DNA of 64,000 nt from assembly GCF_943737005.1 (NCBI RefSeq), contig NZ_CALSFU010000021.1, positions 18,809 to 82,808 of the forward strand. Reading direction: 5' to 3'. The stretch's first letter is position 1, and every line of letters begins with the position of its first letter. Shown one piece after another: positions 1-9,460 of the stretch. The position numbers were made by a program, and so were the translations under genes. A model generated the notes under the pieces. It was not told the origin of the DNA. It worked only from the letters and a program-made list of their open reading frames with translations, and ran no database searches. Source of the stretch: Achromobacter sp. Marseille-Q4962 (GTDB lineage: Bacteria > Pseudomonadota > Gammaproteobacteria > Burkholderiales > Burkholderiaceae_B).

Positions 1-967
1 TGGCGTACTCGGAAGCCAGGGCGCCGATCTGGCCGGCGCCGAAGCTGTCGCGCACGCGGGACAGGCCCTGCGCCACGGCCTGCAGCGCGTCGGCCCAGGA
101 GGCTTCCTGCCACTGTCCGTCGGCGCCCTTGATCATCGGGGCGGACAGGCGGTCTTCGCTGTTCAGGCCTTCATAGGAGAAGCGGTCGCGGTCGCTGATC
201 CAGCATTCGTTGATGGCTTCGTCTTCGAACGGCACCACGCGCATGACGCGGTCGCCCTTGACCTGGACGATGAGGTTCGCGCCCAGGCTGTCGTGCGGGC
301 TGACCGAGCGGCGGCGCGCCAGCTCCCAGGTGCGGGCGCTGTAGCGGAACGGCTTGGAGGTCAGCGCGCCCACCGGACAGATGTCGATCATGTTGCCCGA
401 GAGCTCGGACTCGATGGAGCGGCCCACGAAGGACGTGATCTCGGAGTGCTCGCCCCGGTTCAGCATGCCCAGTTCCATGATGCCGCCGATTTCCTGGCCG
501 AAGCGCACGCAGCGGGTGCAGTGGATGCAGCGGCTCATTTCCTCGGCCGAGACCAGCGGGCCCAGGTCCTTGTGGAACACCACGCGCTTCTCTTCCGTGT
601 AGCGCGAAGAGGAGCCGCCATAGCCCACGGCCAGATCCTGCAGCTGGCACTCGCCGCCCTGATCGCAGATCGGGCAGTCGAGGGGGTGATTGATCAGCAG
701 GAATTCCATCACCGACTTCTGGGCGGCGCGCGCCTTCTCGGAGCAGGTGTGGACGACCATGCCGTTGGTTACGGGCGTGGCGCAGGCGGGCAGCGCCTTG
801 GGCGCCTTTTCCACTTCAACCAGGCACATGCGGCAGTTGGCCGCGATGGACAGTTTCTTGTGGTAGCAGAAATGCGGCACGTAAAGCCCGATCTTCTGGG
901 CCGCATGCATGACCATGCTGCCTTCGGGCACTTCGACCTTGTTGCCGTCGACGGTTAGTTCAACCAT
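1..967 (-). CDS. nuoG: NADH-quinone oxidoreductase subunit G (3' part beyond window)
   Basis: This is the largest peripheral-arm subunit of respiratory complex I. It carries the Fe-S clusters that pass electrons from NuoF towards the quinone site. I read 322 residues from the ATG at 965-967; the rest lies outside the window. The N-terminus shows the ferredoxin-like [2Fe-2S] ligands C34, C45, C48 and C62. These are followed by the DCPICDQGGECQLQD segment and by CIHCTRC, both cluster-binding motifs of the family. The gene is the last visible member of nuoABCDEFG and starts 15 bp after nuoF. Identity is clear from motifs and order; only the C-terminal molybdopterin-like domain is unseen. Confidence 0.97.
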   Translation of the reverse strand, partial: MVELTVDGNKVEVPEGSMVMHAAQKIGLYVPHFCYHKKLSIAANCRMCLVEVEKAPKALPACATPVTNGMVVHTCSEKARAAQKSVMEFLLINHPLDCPICDQGGECQLQDLAVGYGGSSSRYTEEKRVVFHKDLGPLVSAEEMSRCIHCTRCVRFGQEIGGIMELGMLNRGEHSEITSFVGRSIESELSGNMIDICPVGALTSKPFRYSARTWELARRRSVSPHDSLGANLIVQVKGDRVMRVVPFEDEAINECWISDRDRFSYEGLNSEDRLSAPMIKGADGQWQEASWADALQAVAQGLSRVRDSFGAGQIGALASEYA

Positions 968-982
968 TGCTGTTCCTGAGAC

Positions 983-2350
983 CTACAGATATTGCGGAAC
1001 CACACACGACTTGTGTTCGATGTGGTGCGCGAATTCGTCGCGATAGTGCTTGATAAAACCGCGGACGGGCATGGCGGCGGCATCGCCGAGGGCGCAGATG
1101 GTGCGGCCCATGATGTTGCTGGCGACGTTGTCCAGCAGGTCCAGGTCCTCGGGACGGCCCTGGCCGTGCTCGATGCGATGGACCATGCGGTACAGCCAGC
1201 CCGTGCCTTCGCGGCACGGCGTGCACTGGCCGCAGCTTTCCTCGAAATAGAAGTACGACAGGCGCAGCAGCGACTTCACCATGCAGCGCGTCTCGTCCAT
1301 GACGATGACGGCGCCCGAACCCAGCATCGACCCCGCCTTGGCGATGGAGTCGTAGTCCATGGTGCAGTCCATCATGATGTCGGCTGGCAGCACCGGGGCG
1401 CTCGAACCGCCGGGGATCACGGCCTTGAGCTTGCGCCCGCCGCGCATGCCGCCCGCCAGCTCCAGCAGCTTGGAGAACGGCGTGCCCATCGGGATTTCGT
1501 AGTTGCCCGGGCGCTCGACGTCGCCCGACACGGAGAACAGCTTGGTGCCGCCGTTGTTGGGCTTGCCGACCTCGAGGTAGGCCTGGCCGCCGTTGCGGAT
1601 GATCCAGGGCACCGCCGCGAAGGTCTCGGTGTTGTTGATGGTGGTGGGCTTGCCGTACAGGCCGAAGCTCGCCGGGAACGGCGGCTTGAAGCGCGGCTGG
1701 CCCTTCTTGCCTTCCAGCGATTCGAGCAGCGCGGTTTCCTCGCCGCAGATGTAGGCGCCGTAGCCGTGGAAGGCATGGAGCTGGAAGCTGAAGTCCGAGC
1801 CGAACAGCTTGTCGCCCAGGAAGCCCGCGGCGCGCGCTTCCTCGAGCGCTTCCTCGAAGCGCTCATACACTTCGAAGATCTCGCCGTGGATGTAGTTATA
1901 GCCGACGCTGATGCCCATGGCGTAGGCGGCGATGGCCATGCCCTCGATCACGATGTGCGGGTTGAAGCGCAGGATGTCGCGATCCTTGAAGGTGCCGGGC
2001 TCGCCCTCGTCGGAGTTGCACACCAGGTATTTCTGGCCGGGGAACGCGCGCGGCATGAAGCTCCACTTCAGGCCGGTGGGAAAGCCCGCGCCGCCGCGGC
2101 CGCGCAGGCCGGAAGCCTTGACCTCGGCGATCACGTCCTCGGGCTTCATGCCCGTGGTGAGGATCTTCTTCAGGGCCTCGTAGCCGCCGCGCTTGACGTA
2201 GTCGGCCAGGCGCCAGTTGCTGCCGTCCACGCCCGCCATGATCTGCGGCGAGATGTGGCGGCCATGCAGGCACATGGAGTTGGACAGGTCGTTCAGGGGG
2301 TTGGGATCCAGCCCCTGCGAAAGCTGCTTGTAGATATCGGGCGCGTTCAT
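983..2350 (-). CDS. nuoF: NADH-quinone oxidoreductase subunit F
   Basis: This is the NADH- and FMN-binding subunit of complex I, where electrons enter the chain. The 455-aa product has the glycine-rich nucleotide loop GRGGAGF at residues 84-90. The N3 [4Fe-4S] ligands are C373, C376 and C379 in [11 protein letters not shown], with the distal C419. A longer reading from 2473 is open, but that lead translates the nuoE tail out of frame. The ATG at 2348-2350 overlaps the nuoE stop by 4 bp (ATGA), which implies translational coupling and fixes the start. Confidence 0.97.
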   Translation of the reverse strand: MNAPDIYKQLSQGLDPNPLNDLSNSMCLHGRHISPQIMAGVDGSNWRLADYVKRGGYEALKKILTTGMKPEDVIAEVKASGLRGRGGAGFPTGLKWSFMPRAFPGQKYLVCNSDEGEPGTFKDRDILRFNPHIVIEGMAIAAYAMGISVGYNYIHGEIFEVYERFEEALEEARAAGFLGDKLFGSDFSFQLHAFHGYGAYICGEETALLESLEGKKGQPRFKPPFPASFGLYGKPTTINNTETFAAVPWIIRNGGQAYLEVGKPNNGGTKLFSVSGDVERPGNYEIPMGTPFSKLLELAGGMRGGRKLKAVIPGGSSAPVLPADIMMDCTMDYDSIAKAGSMLGSGAVIVMDETRCMVKSLLRLSYFYFEESCGQCTPCREGTGWLYRMVHRIEHGQGRPEDLDLLDNVASNIMGRTICALGDAAAMPVRGFIKHYRDEFAHHIEHKSCVVPQYL

Positions 2351-2841
2351 GCCGACTCTCCTTGCGCCTTGAGGGTCGCGACCAGCGCGTCGAGCTTCTC
2401 TTCCGTCATGCGCACGCACATATGCTTGTTGTTCACGATGACCACCGGCGCATCGCCGCAGGCGCCCATGCACTCGCCCTCGATCAGCGTGAACTGGCCG
2501 TCGGCCGTGGTTTCACGGTAGTCGACGCCCAGCTTGCGCTTGAGGTAGTCGCCGGCACGTTCGCCGTCGCGCAAGGCACAGGGCAGGTTGGTGCAGACGG
2601 CGATCTTGTTCTTGCCGACGGGCTTGACGTCGAACATGTTGTAGAACGTGGCGACTTCCTGCACCGCGATGGGCGGAACGCCGATGTAGTTGGCCACGTC
2701 TTCGATGATGTCGGTGGCCAGCCAGCCCTTTTCTTCTTGGGCGATGGCCAGCGCGGCCATGATGGCGGACTGCCGCTGGTCGGCCGGGAACTTCGCGAGT
2801 TCCCGGTCGATTTTCTGGTAGGCCTGTTCGGAAAGCAGCAT
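2347..2841 (-). CDS. nuoE: NADH-quinone oxidoreductase subunit E
   Basis: This 24-kDa-type subunit of complex I carries the off-pathway [2Fe-2S] cluster N1a next to the flavin of NuoF. The 164-aa thioredoxin-fold protein has the four expected ligands: C83 and C88 in CTNLPC, and C124 and C128 in GECMGAC. Its ATG is at 2839-2841, 47 bp after the nuoD stop. It lies inside a much longer open frame whose upstream part is antisense or shifted reading of nuoD. Length and motifs are normal for the family. Confidence 0.97.
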   Translation of the reverse strand: MLLSEQAYQKIDRELAKFPADQRQSAIMAALAIAQEEKGWLATDIIEDVANYIGVPPIAVQEVATFYNMFDVKPVGKNKIAVCTNLPCALRDGERAGDYLKRKLGVDYRETTADGQFTLIEGECMGACGDAPVVIVNNKHMCVRMTEEKLDALVATLKAQGESA

Positions 2842-2888
2842 AGTTTGAATCCGGGTTATGCGGGCGTGCTCGTGACTGTGCGTGCGGA

Positions 2889-4145
2889 TCAGCGGTCGAT
2901 CTCGCCGAAAACGATGTCCTGCGTGCCGATGATGGTCACGGCGTCGGCGATCATGTGACCGCGCGACATTTCGTCCAGCGATTGCAGATGCGCGAAACCG
3001 GGTGCGCGGATCTTCAGGCGGTACGGCTTGTTGGCGCCGTCGGACACCAGGTAGATGCCGAATTCGCCCTTGGGATGCTCCACCGACGCGTACGCTTCGC
3101 CGGGCGGCACGTGGAAACCTTCGGTGAAGAGCTTGAAGTGATGGATCAGCTCTTCCATGTTGGTCTTCATGGCGGTGCGCTTGGGCGGGGCCACCTTGTG
3201 GTTTTCGATCATGACCGGGCCCGGGTTGTTGCGCAGCCATTCCACGCACTGGCGGATGATGCGGTTGCTCTGGCGCAGCTCGTTCACGCGCACGAGGTAG
3301 CGGTCGTAGCAGTCGCCGTTCACGCCGACGGGAATGTCGAAGTCGAGCAGGTCGTAGACCTCGTAGGGCTGCGTCTTGCGCAGGTCCCAGGCCACGCCGG
3401 AGCCGCGCAGCATGGGGCCCGTGAAGCCCAGCGCCTTGGCGCGGTCGGGATCGACCACGCCGATGCCCACCAGGCGCTGCTTCCAGATGCGGTTGTCGGT
3501 GAGCAGGGTTTCGTACTCGTCGACGCAGGCCGGGAAACGGTTGGTGAAGTCTTCGATGAAGTCCAGCAGCGAGCCGGAGCGCGCGTCGTTCATGGCGCGC
3601 ACTTCCTTGTCGCCGCGGTACTTGCTGGTTTCGCCATACTGGGGCATGGCGTCCGGCAGGTCGCGGTACACGCCGCCGGGACGGTAGTAGGCCGCATGCA
3701 TGCGCGCGCCCGACACCGCCTCGTAGCAGTCCATGAGGTCTTCGCGCTCGCGGAAGGCGTACAGGAACACCGCCATGGCGCCCACGTCCAGGGCGTGCGA
3801 GCCCAGGGACATCAGGTGGTTCAGGATGCGGGTGATCTCGTCGAACATCACGCGGATGTACTGCGCGCGCAGCGGCGGCTCGATGCCCAGCAGCTTCTCG
3901 ATGGCCATGACGTAGGCGTGCTCGTTGCACATCATGGACACGTAGTCGAGGCGGTCCATGTAGGGCAGCGCCTGGATGTAGGTCTTGTGCTCGGCCAGTT
4001 TCTCGGTGGCGCGGTGCAGCAGGCCGATGTGCGGGTCGGCGCGCTGGATGACTTCGCCGTCCAGTTCGAGCACGAGGCGCAGCACGCCGTGCGCGGCCGG
4101 GTGCTGCGGACCGAAGTTGAGCGTGTAGTTCTTGATTTCTGCCAT
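2889..4145 (-). CDS. nuoD: NADH-quinone oxidoreductase subunit D
   Basis: This 49-kDa-type subunit of complex I forms the quinone pocket with NuoB and is related to the large subunit of NiFe hydrogenases. The 418-aa product starts [20 protein letters not shown] and contains the [15 protein letters not shown] segment of the family. It ends GEIDR, the usual C-terminus that contributes to the pocket. It lies 3 bp after the nuoC stop. NuoC and NuoD are separate genes here, not fused as in E. coli. Confidence 0.97.
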   Translation of the reverse strand: MAEIKNYTLNFGPQHPAAHGVLRLVLELDGEVIQRADPHIGLLHRATEKLAEHKTYIQALPYMDRLDYVSMMCNEHAYVMAIEKLLGIEPPLRAQYIRVMFDEITRILNHLMSLGSHALDVGAMAVFLYAFREREDLMDCYEAVSGARMHAAYYRPGGVYRDLPDAMPQYGETSKYRGDKEVRAMNDARSGSLLDFIEDFTNRFPACVDEYETLLTDNRIWKQRLVGIGVVDPDRAKALGFTGPMLRGSGVAWDLRKTQPYEVYDLLDFDIPVGVNGDCYDRYLVRVNELRQSNRIIRQCVEWLRNNPGPVMIENHKVAPPKRTAMKTNMEELIHHFKLFTEGFHVPPGEAYASVEHPKGEFGIYLVSDGANKPYRLKIRAPGFAHLQSLDEMSRGHMIADAVTIIGTQDIVFGEIDR

Positions 4146-4148
4146 GAT

Positions 4149-4775
4149 TTAACGCCCCATGCCGTAGGTGTCTTCGCGGACCACGCGCGGGGTGATCTCG
4201 CGCGGATCGATGGTGACCGGCTGGTAGATGACGCGCTTCTGCTCGGGGTCGTAGCGCATTTCGACGGTGCCCGACAGCGGGAAGTCCTTGCGGAAGGGAT
4301 GGCCGATGAAGCCGTAGTCGGTGAGGATGCGGCGCAGGTCGGGATGCCCCTCGAAGACGATGCCGTACAGGTCGAAGGCCTCGCGCTCGAACCAGCCCAC
4401 CGAAGGCCAGCATTCGATCAGGGAAGCGACCATGGGGAATTCGTCATCCGGCGCCCAGGTGCGCACGCGCAGGCGCCAGTTGTTGGAAATGGACAGCAGG
4501 TGCACGACCACCGCGAAACGCGAACGGTGCACCTTGGCGCCCGTCTGGTCGGCGAATTCGCGCGTGCCGTTGCCCCAGGTGAGGTAGTCGACGCCGCAGA
4601 GGTCGATACAGGTTTCAAAGCGCAGCCCGGTCTCGGTGCGCAGCTTGGTGCAGACGGAGAACCACTGTTCGGCGGGCACTTCGAGCGTCAGCTCGCCCAG
4701 CGCCTCGGTCAGCGCGATGTCCGCGCCGAGGGTGGTCTGCAAATTGGTTTTCAGGGTTTCGAGCCTGGTCATCAT
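4149..4775 (-). CDS. nuoC: NADH-quinone oxidoreductase subunit C
   Basis: This is the 30-kDa-type peripheral subunit of complex I that packs against NuoD. The 208-aa product contains the family signature around [20 protein letters not shown] followed by KDFPL. Two Met codons stand at the start (MMTRLETL), so the exact start is uncertain by one codon. The nuoB-nuoC gap is 82 bp, the widest in the visible operon. Confidence 0.96.
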   Translation of the reverse strand: MMTRLETLKTNLQTTLGADIALTEALGELTLEVPAEQWFSVCTKLRTETGLRFETCIDLCGVDYLTWGNGTREFADQTGAKVHRSRFAVVVHLLSISNNWRLRVRTWAPDDEFPMVASLIECWPSVGWFEREAFDLYGIVFEGHPDLRRILTDYGFIGHPFRKDFPLSGTVEMRYDPEQKRVIYQPVTIDPREITPRVVREDTYGMGR

Positions 4776-4857
4776 CTTGTACGCTTAGGTGAACCGATAC
4801 GCTGTCCGTCGGGACGGGCGGAGGCCGCGGGGCCTGGCGCCGCCCTGCCCCGCGGGA

Positions 4858-5334
4858 TCAGCGGGCAATCGTGTTGGTCAGACGGATCTTGTTCTGCATC
4901 TGCAGCAATCCGTAGACCAGCGCCTCGGCCGTGGGCGGGCAGCCCGGCACGTAGACGTCTACCGGTACGATGCGATCGCAGCCGCGGACCACCGAATACG
5001 AGTAGTGGTAGTAACCGCCGCCGTTGGCACAGGAGCCCATGGAAACCACCCAGCGCGGCTCGGGCATCTGGTCGTAGACCTTGCGCAGCGCCGGCGCCAT
5101 CTTGTTGCACAGCGTGCCCGCCACGATCATGAGATCGGACTGGCGCGGACTGGGACGGAAAATGATGCCGAACTGGTCCAGGTCGTAGCGGGCCGCGCCC
5201 GCGTGCATCATCTCGACCGCGCAACAGGCCAGGCCGAAGGTCATCGGCCACATGGAGCCGGTCTTCGCCCAGTTCAGGAACTTGTCCGCGCTGGTGGTGA
5301 TGAACCCTTGCTTGAGAATGCCGTCTATAGCCAT
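4858..5334 (-). CDS. nuoB: NADH-quinone oxidoreductase subunit B
   Basis: This subunit holds the terminal [4Fe-4S] cluster N2 of complex I, the direct electron donor to quinone. The 158-aa product has the unusual tandem-cysteine ligand pair C37-C38 ([10 protein letters not shown]), plus C102 and C132 ([11 protein letters not shown]). These are the complete N2 ligand set. It follows nuoA by 39 bp. Confidence 0.97.
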   Translation of the reverse strand: MAIDGILKQGFITTSADKFLNWAKTGSMWPMTFGLACCAVEMMHAGAARYDLDQFGIIFRPSPRQSDLMIVAGTLCNKMAPALRKVYDQMPEPRWVVSMGSCANGGGYYHYSYSVVRGCDRIVPVDVYVPGCPPTAEALVYGLLQMQNKIRLTNTIAR

Positions 5335-5373
5335 ATTCGTCTCTGATAGCGTGCGGAGGATGAGCCTGCGGGC

Positions 5374-5733
5374 TCACTCCCAATCCAGCGCGCCCTTTTT
5401 CCATTCGTAGATGAAGCCGACGGTAAGCACGGCGAGGAACACCATGACCGTCCAGAAACCGACGAGCCCGACCGTGCCGTGGGCGATGGCCCAGGGGAAC
5501 AGGAACGCGATTTCCAAGTCGAAAAGAATGAACAGAATCGCCACCAGGTAGTAGCGCACGTCAAACTTCATGCGCGCGTCTTCGAAAGCCTCGAAGCCGC
5601 ATTCATAGGGGGAAAGCTTCTCGGCGTAAGGACGCCGCGGGCCAAGCAGGGACCCAGCCGTCAGGAGCGCGAACCCGATGAGGGTGGCCACTACGATAAA
5701 CAGCAGGACGGGAAAATACTGTTGCAGGTTCAT
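5374..5733 (-). CDS. nuoA: NADH-quinone oxidoreductase subunit A
   Basis: This is a small membrane subunit of complex I at the junction of the membrane and peripheral arms. The 119-aa product has three hydrophobic helices (about residues 8-30, 62-84 and 90-110). It contains the family segment [22 protein letters not shown] cut here to its core SPYECGFE. It is the first gene of the nuo operon. In many betaproteobacteria nuoA follows tpiA-secG-tRNA-Leu directly; here those genes are about 46 kb away in the same orientation. Confidence 0.97.
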   Translation of the reverse strand: MNLQQYFPVLLFIVVATLIGFALLTAGSLLGPRRPYAEKLSPYECGFEAFEDARMKFDVRYYLVAILFILFDLEIAFLFPWAIAHGTVGLVGFWTVMVFLAVLTVGFIYEWKKGALDWE

Positions 5734-5764
5734 TCAGGCGTCCGTCAAATGCGCAAACCTTTGG

Positions 5765-5773
5765 ATTGTAGCA
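5765..5773 (-). promoter_or_regulatory. Candidate extended -10 promoter of the nuo operon
   Basis: On the minus strand TGC-TACAAT lies 32 bp upstream of the nuoA ATG. It has the TGn extension that lets sigma-70 promoters work with a poor -35, and no good -35 is visible 17 bp further upstream. This is a motif call only. Confidence 0.4.
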
Positions 5774-5991
5774 TTCACGTGGTTACTTCTGGCTGAACTC
5801 TGACGCGCAAACAGCGGGTGAAAGACTGCATTCCTCAGGCGAAACAATCCGCTTTATCGGACCTCTTTCCACCCCTGCGCGCGCCGCATCCAGCCCCCAT
5901 GCCCCCGCATGGGCGGACCCGCGATCCGGCTCGCGACACTTCTATTATCGCGCACCCCGGCAACGCGCTTTTCCGACGCCGGACAGAATGC

Positions 5992-6016
5992 AAAAAGCCA
6001 CCCCGGAGGGTGGCTT
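5992..6016 (-). terminator. Rho-independent terminator of the porin gene
   Basis: A perfect 9-bp stem (5995-6003 with 6008-6016) closes a CGGA loop. Read on the minus strand it is followed by a T run (complement of 5992-5996). It lies about 65 bp after the porin stop codon. Confidence 0.85.
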
Positions 6017-6019
6017 CAT

Positions 6020-6043
6020 ATGAACGGGCCGAAGCCCGTTCAT
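6020..6043. repeat. Second hairpin between porin stop and terminator
   Basis: A perfect 10-bp inverted repeat (6020-6029 with 6034-6043) has a 4-base loop. It lies directly before the terminator hairpin in the porin transcript. It could stabilise the mRNA 3' end or act as a second termination stem, but it has no T run of its own. Confidence 0.7.
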
Positions 6044-6082
6044 GCACTACGAATCGAGGCAGGACTTGCGCCCTGCTTTCGA

Positions 6083-7216
6083 TTAGAAGCGGTGACGCAG
6101 GCCGACGCCGACGGCGGTCGCCTTGACGCCATCGTTGAAGGCGTAGTTCTTCGAGTACGAACCGTAGGCGTACAGGTTGGTACGCTTGGACAGGTCGTAG
6201 GTGTAGCCCAGCGAGTACACGTTCATCGTGGAATCGTCGCCCGTCAGCTTGTCGTTCGACGGATCAACGCGCTGCCACGAACCGAACAGGCTCGAAGCAC
6301 CGCCGATCGGGGCCGACAGACCCAGCATGTACGAGTTGGCCTTGAAGCCATCGGCGAACGCGTTGTTGGTGAAGCCCAGATCGTTGCCGTTGGCCAGCGT
6401 GCCCGAGGCACCAGCCGGGTTCGACGTGGCGAACCAGCCGTCGGTCGTGCGAGCGTAGGCCAGAGCCAGCTTCACGACTTCGAAGTCGTAGCTACCGCCG
6501 ATCATGTACGAACGCGGGGTAGCGTCAACTTCCCCTTGGAGCTGCTTGTTCGAAGCCTTCAACTGGTCGTAGGACAGAGCCACGTTCAGCGGGCCATTGA
6601 CGTAACGCAGGCCGGTCGTGATGGCGCGGACGTTGTCGGCGGTGCGGAAGCCCGAACGACGAGCGTCGCTGTTGCGATCATCAGCGCTGAACGAGTAGCC
6701 GACGCCGAACTGGAAGCCGCTGAACGACGGGGTTTGGTACATGACCATGTTGTCGTAGCGAGCGGTGTTGGCAGCGCTCATGCCGGTGCCGATGTTGGCG
6801 ACGTTGAAGCCGGCGCCGAACGGGTCGATCGAACCGAAGTACTTCGAGGCGATGTTGGTTTGGCGACCGAAGTCCAGTTGGCCCCAGCTGTCGCTGGCCA
6901 GACCGACGGTGGCTTGGCGACCAAACAGACGGCCATCCTGAGCGGAGTTACCGTTGCCCGAATTGAAGCCCGATTCCAGTTGGAAAACAGCGCGCAGGCC
7001 GTCACCCAGATCTTCCGAACCACGCAGGCCCCAACGCGAACCGTTCTGAACGCCGTTGATCATGCCGATACGGCTGCCGTTCCGGTCGCCAGCACCGCTG
7101 ATCTTGTTGTAGCCGATACCCGTGTCGATGATGCCGTACAGGGTGACAGACGTTTCTGCCTGGGCGACACCGGCGAAACCGGCGAGCAGGGCGGCAGCGA
7201 GCAGAGTCTTTTTCAT
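6083..7216 (-). CDS. General outer-membrane porin (Gram-negative porin, 16-strand type)
   Basis: This trimeric outer-membrane porin allows diffusion of small hydrophilic solutes. The 377-aa product has a clear signal peptide (MKKTLLAAALLAGFAGVAQA, cleaved before ETSVTLYG). It starts with the SVTLYGIIDTG strand and contains the GSRWGLRGSEDLGDGL motif of betaproteobacterial porins. It ends GVGLRHRF, with the terminal Phe that the BAM complex recognises. A GGAG Shine-Dalgarno lies about 11 bases before the ATG. The gene is transcribed alone and ends in a strong terminator. The N-terminal sequence resembles the major Bordetella porin, by recollection of the family. Confidence 0.95.
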   Translation of the reverse strand: MKKTLLAAALLAGFAGVAQAETSVTLYGIIDTGIGYNKISGAGDRNGSRIGMINGVQNGSRWGLRGSEDLGDGLRAVFQLESGFNSGNGNSAQDGRLFGRQATVGLASDSWGQLDFGRQTNIASKYFGSIDPFGAGFNVANIGTGMSAANTARYDNMVMYQTPSFSGFQFGVGYSFSADDRNSDARRSGFRTADNVRAITTGLRYVNGPLNVALSYDQLKASNKQLQGEVDATPRSYMIGGSYDFEVVKLALAYARTTDGWFATSNPAGASGTLANGNDLGFTNNAFADGFKANSYMLGLSAPIGGASSLFGSWQRVDPSNDKLTGDDSTMNVYSLGYTYDLSKRTNLYAYGSYSKNYAFNDGVKATAVGVGLRHRF

Positions 7217-7631
7217 TTAAGAAATCTCCGTTGATTTGAGTGACAAGAGCAGCAATGCAGCGAACCGGCCTGCCGCCCCCCTAACTCCGCGAAGGGAAGT
7301 TGACGCTATTGCATCAAAAATCAGGGGGACTGGCTATGCCCGACGCCAGAAAAGTGCAGGTTTGCGACAGCCATGTTGGGAAGATGCAACACCTCGCACA
7401 GGCGTTTTCGATGGGCATTGGGAGTAACCCTCGAGTTTTGCGCCGGCCCGTATTCATGCGATTCCCAGCCCCGACCCCAATTGTTGGAAGCGAATCGCGG
7501 CGAGGTTTGGACGTATTTTAGGGACACTTTCGGGCGGTTTGGCCATCCTTTGCCGCCGGCCGGGCGCAGCGTTTCATTGCGAGCCGGTTTCACGTATATT
7601 GATAACATCGTTATTTCAAAAGAACATCGCA
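7217..7631. other. Divergent intergenic region between porin and TetR genes
   Basis: This 415-bp stretch must hold the porin promoter and leader on the minus strand and the TetR promoter on the plus strand. No open frame here looks like a real protein. The only clear element I see is the short inverted repeat at 7602-7614 in front of the TetR gene. Confidence 0.55.
7602..7614. promoter_or_regulatory. Candidate TetR autoregulatory operator
   Basis: A perfect 5-bp inverted repeat ATAAC-ATC-GTTAT lies 17 bp upstream of the TetR start and just beside a -10-like TATATT (7595-7600). Short A+T-rich palindromes at this place are typical TetR autoregulation sites. The arms are short, so chance is possible. 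Confidence 0.45.
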
Positions 7632-8273
7632 ATGAATCCACCCGCCAAGACTTCCAGGAGGCTGTCTCCGGAGGCGCGCGGCCAGCGGCAGGCGCAGTTG
7701 CAGGCCCTGCGCCGGCAGCTCGTGCTGGACGCGGCCCAGCGGGTGTTCGAGCGCGAGGGTCTGGAGAAGACCACGGTGCGGGCCATCGCGCACGAGGCGG
7801 GCTGCACCACGGGCGCCATTTACCCATGGTTCGAGGGCAAGGAGGCCATTTACGGCGCTCTGCTCGAAGACTCGCTCAATCGCCTGCATGGCGCGCTGGC
7901 GGCGGCGCTGGCCGCCAGCGCGCCCGCGGATGCGGCGCGCAGTGTCATTCAGGCGTTCTTCCAGTACTACGCGGCGCGCCAGGGCGAGTTCTCCCTGGGG
8001 CTCTACCTGTTCCAGGGAACCGGCCCGCGCGGGCTGGGCCGCGAGGCGGACGCGCGCCTGAACGCGCTGCTGCTGGCCTGCGTGGATGCGCTGGGCGAGG
8101 CCCTGGTCCGCACCCGGCCCGGCCTGGCCCCGGCGCGCGAAACCACGCAAATGAATGTTTTCACCTACCTGATGGGCCTGCTGCTGCTCCTGCATACCCG
8201 GCGGCTGAAATCGCTGGGCCAGCGGGCGGAGCCGCTGCTGGACCAGTATTGCCTCGCCCTGGAGCGCCCATGA
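7632..8273 (+). CDS. TetR-family transcriptional regulator
   Basis: This 213-aa product has an N-terminal helix-turn-helix (about residues 28-75: VLDAAQRVFEREGLEKTTVR and then AIAHEAGCTTGAIYPWFEGK) and a helical ligand-binding C-terminal domain. The ATG at 7632 is preferred over an upstream in-frame start at 7539, because the HTH then sits at the usual distance from the N-terminus and the operator-like repeat lies upstream. The downstream thioesterase overlaps it by 4 bp (ATGA), so the two are co-translated. It probably represses itself and the thioesterase gene in response to an acyl- or aromatic-type ligand; the ligand is unknown. Confidence 0.9.
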   Translation: MNPPAKTSRRLSPEARGQRQAQLQALRRQLVLDAAQRVFEREGLEKTTVRAIAHEAGCTTGAIYPWFEGKEAIYGALLEDSLNRLHGALAAALAASAPADAARSVIQAFFQYYAARQGEFSLGLYLFQGTGPRGLGREADARLNALLLACVDALGEALVRTRPGLAPARETTQMNVFTYLMGLLLLLHTRRLKSLGQRAEPLLDQYCLALERP

Positions 8274-8707
8274 CGCCGACACCTGTCGCGGAGGCGGAAG
8301 CCCCGCTCATCAGCCTTGCCGATTTCCAATCCCTGCTGGCGACCCAGCATCCGTTTTCGCTCGTGCTGGGCATCGAAGTGCTGTACGTGGGCCGGGGCGC
8401 CGCCCGGGCCGTGCTGCCCGCGCGCGACACCCACCAGCGCCTGGGCGGCATCGTGGCGGGCCCCATGCTGATGGGCCTGGCCGACCTGGCGCTGTACGCG
8501 GCCGTGGTGGGCGCCACGGGGCAGCCCCAGGCGGTCACGGCCAGCCTCACCGTCAATTTCATGCGCAAAGGCGTGGGGACCATTCTTGCCGATGCCCGCA
8601 TCCTGAAGACGGGGCGGCTCTGCACGGGCGAAGTCACGCTCACGGCCGAGGGTTCCGACGAGCCCGTGGCGCACGCCGTGAGCACCTGGTCGGTGCCGCG
8701 CGCCTGA
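8270..8707 (+). CDS. PaaI-family (hotdog-fold) acyl-CoA thioesterase
   Basis: This is a predicted cytoplasmic thioesterase that hydrolyses a small or aromatic acyl-CoA. The 145-aa product matches the single hotdog domain. The segment GGIVAGPMLMGLADLALYAA (about residues 60-79) takes the place of the usual HGG-containing active-site helix. The TASLTVNFMRKG strand, which shapes the tetramer, follows. The canonical HGG is not conserved, so substrate and mechanism are uncertain. The start is fixed by the ATGA overlap with the TetR gene. Confidence 0.82.
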   Translation: MTPTPVAEAEAPLISLADFQSLLATQHPFSLVLGIEVLYVGRGAARAVLPARDTHQRLGGIVAGPMLMGLADLALYAAVVGATGQPQAVTASLTVNFMRKGVGTILADARILKTGRLCTGEVTLTAEGSDEPVAHAVSTWSVPRA

Positions 8708-8710
8708 TCC

Positions 8711-9454
8711 TCAGCGGATGGCGGCGGCGCACAGCGCCAGCCATGCCAGGCTGACGGCCAGGCCGGCCGCCACGTCGCTGGCGAAATGCACGTGAAGCAG
8801 CACCCGGCTCAGCCCGATGGCGCACACCAGCGCGGCCGTTGCCGCCAGGCTGGGCATGCGCCAGGAAGGCGGCGCGAGCCGCCAGGCCAGGCAGCAGGCC
8901 GCGCCATAGACCGCCATGGCGCCCGACGCGTGGCCGCTGGGAAAGCTCCAGCCCGACACCGTCGCGTAGTCGTGCGTGAAGTCGGGCCGGATGCGGGCGA
9001 AGCCGTGCTTGAGCAGCCAGTTCAGGATGCCGCCGCCCGCCGTGGCCGCGACGCAGAACAGCGCGAGCCGCCCCCGCCCGGCATAGAGCAGGCCCAGCAC
9101 CATGCACACGCTCAGCGCGATGAGGAAATTGCGGTCGCCCAGCGCGGTGAACCAGGAAAGCGCCCATAGCAGCGGGGCCGGCATGGCCGCGCCGAGCGCG
9201 TCGGCCAGCGCATCGTCGAACCGGACCACGCGCCCCGGCGTGGCCACCGCCGCGGCCAGCAGCGCGAACATGGCGAGCAGCAGGCACAACCCGGCCGCCC
9301 GGGCGCGCCTGCGGCCGGGCGGCGAAAGACGGCTGGCGGCCTTGGCGACGGCCACCGCCGCCAGGGCCGCCAATGCCGGCAGCACGATGAAGACCGCCAG
9401 GGCGTGGGCGGCGATCCATGCGGCGCTGGCTTGCGTCATGGCGGCATCCGGCAC
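8711..9454 (-). CDS. PAP2-family membrane phosphatase
   Basis: This is an integral-membrane phosphatase of the type that removes phosphate from phosphatidic acid, phosphatidylglycerophosphate or undecaprenyl diphosphate. The 247-aa product has about six hydrophobic segments. All three active-site motifs are present: K149-x6-R156-P157, PSGH at 172-175, and SR at 216-217 with H223 and D227. It starts 6 bp after the metallophosphoesterase stop; the second Met (residue 6) is an alternative start. It is the last gene of a three-gene operon with a lipid kinase and a phosphoesterase. Confidence 0.88.
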   Translation of the reverse strand: MPDAAMTQASAAWIAAHALAVFIVLPALAALAAVAVAKAASRLSPPGRRRARAAGLCLLLAMFALLAAAVATPGRVVRFDDALADALGAAMPAPLLWALSWFTALGDRNFLIALSVCMVLGLLYAGRGRLALFCVAATAGGGILNWLLKHGFARIRPDFTHDYATVSGWSFPSGHASGAMAVYGAACCLAWRLAPPSWRMPSLAATAALVCAIGLSRVLLHVHFASDVAAGLAVSLAWLALCAAAIR

Positions 9455-9460
9455 GGGCGG

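Larger units (their letters stand above)
5734..6082. other. Intergenic region between nuoA and the porin gene
   Basis: This 349-bp stretch holds the nuo promoter candidate at its left end and two strong hairpins behind the porin gene at its right end. The middle (about 5800-5990) shows no convincing gene. The short open frames there lack family-like sequence. Confidence 0.6.

Noticed and set aside
5818..6126. Small plus-strand open frame between nuoA and porin
   Set aside because: It crosses both porin hairpins, has no ribosome site and no protein-like character.
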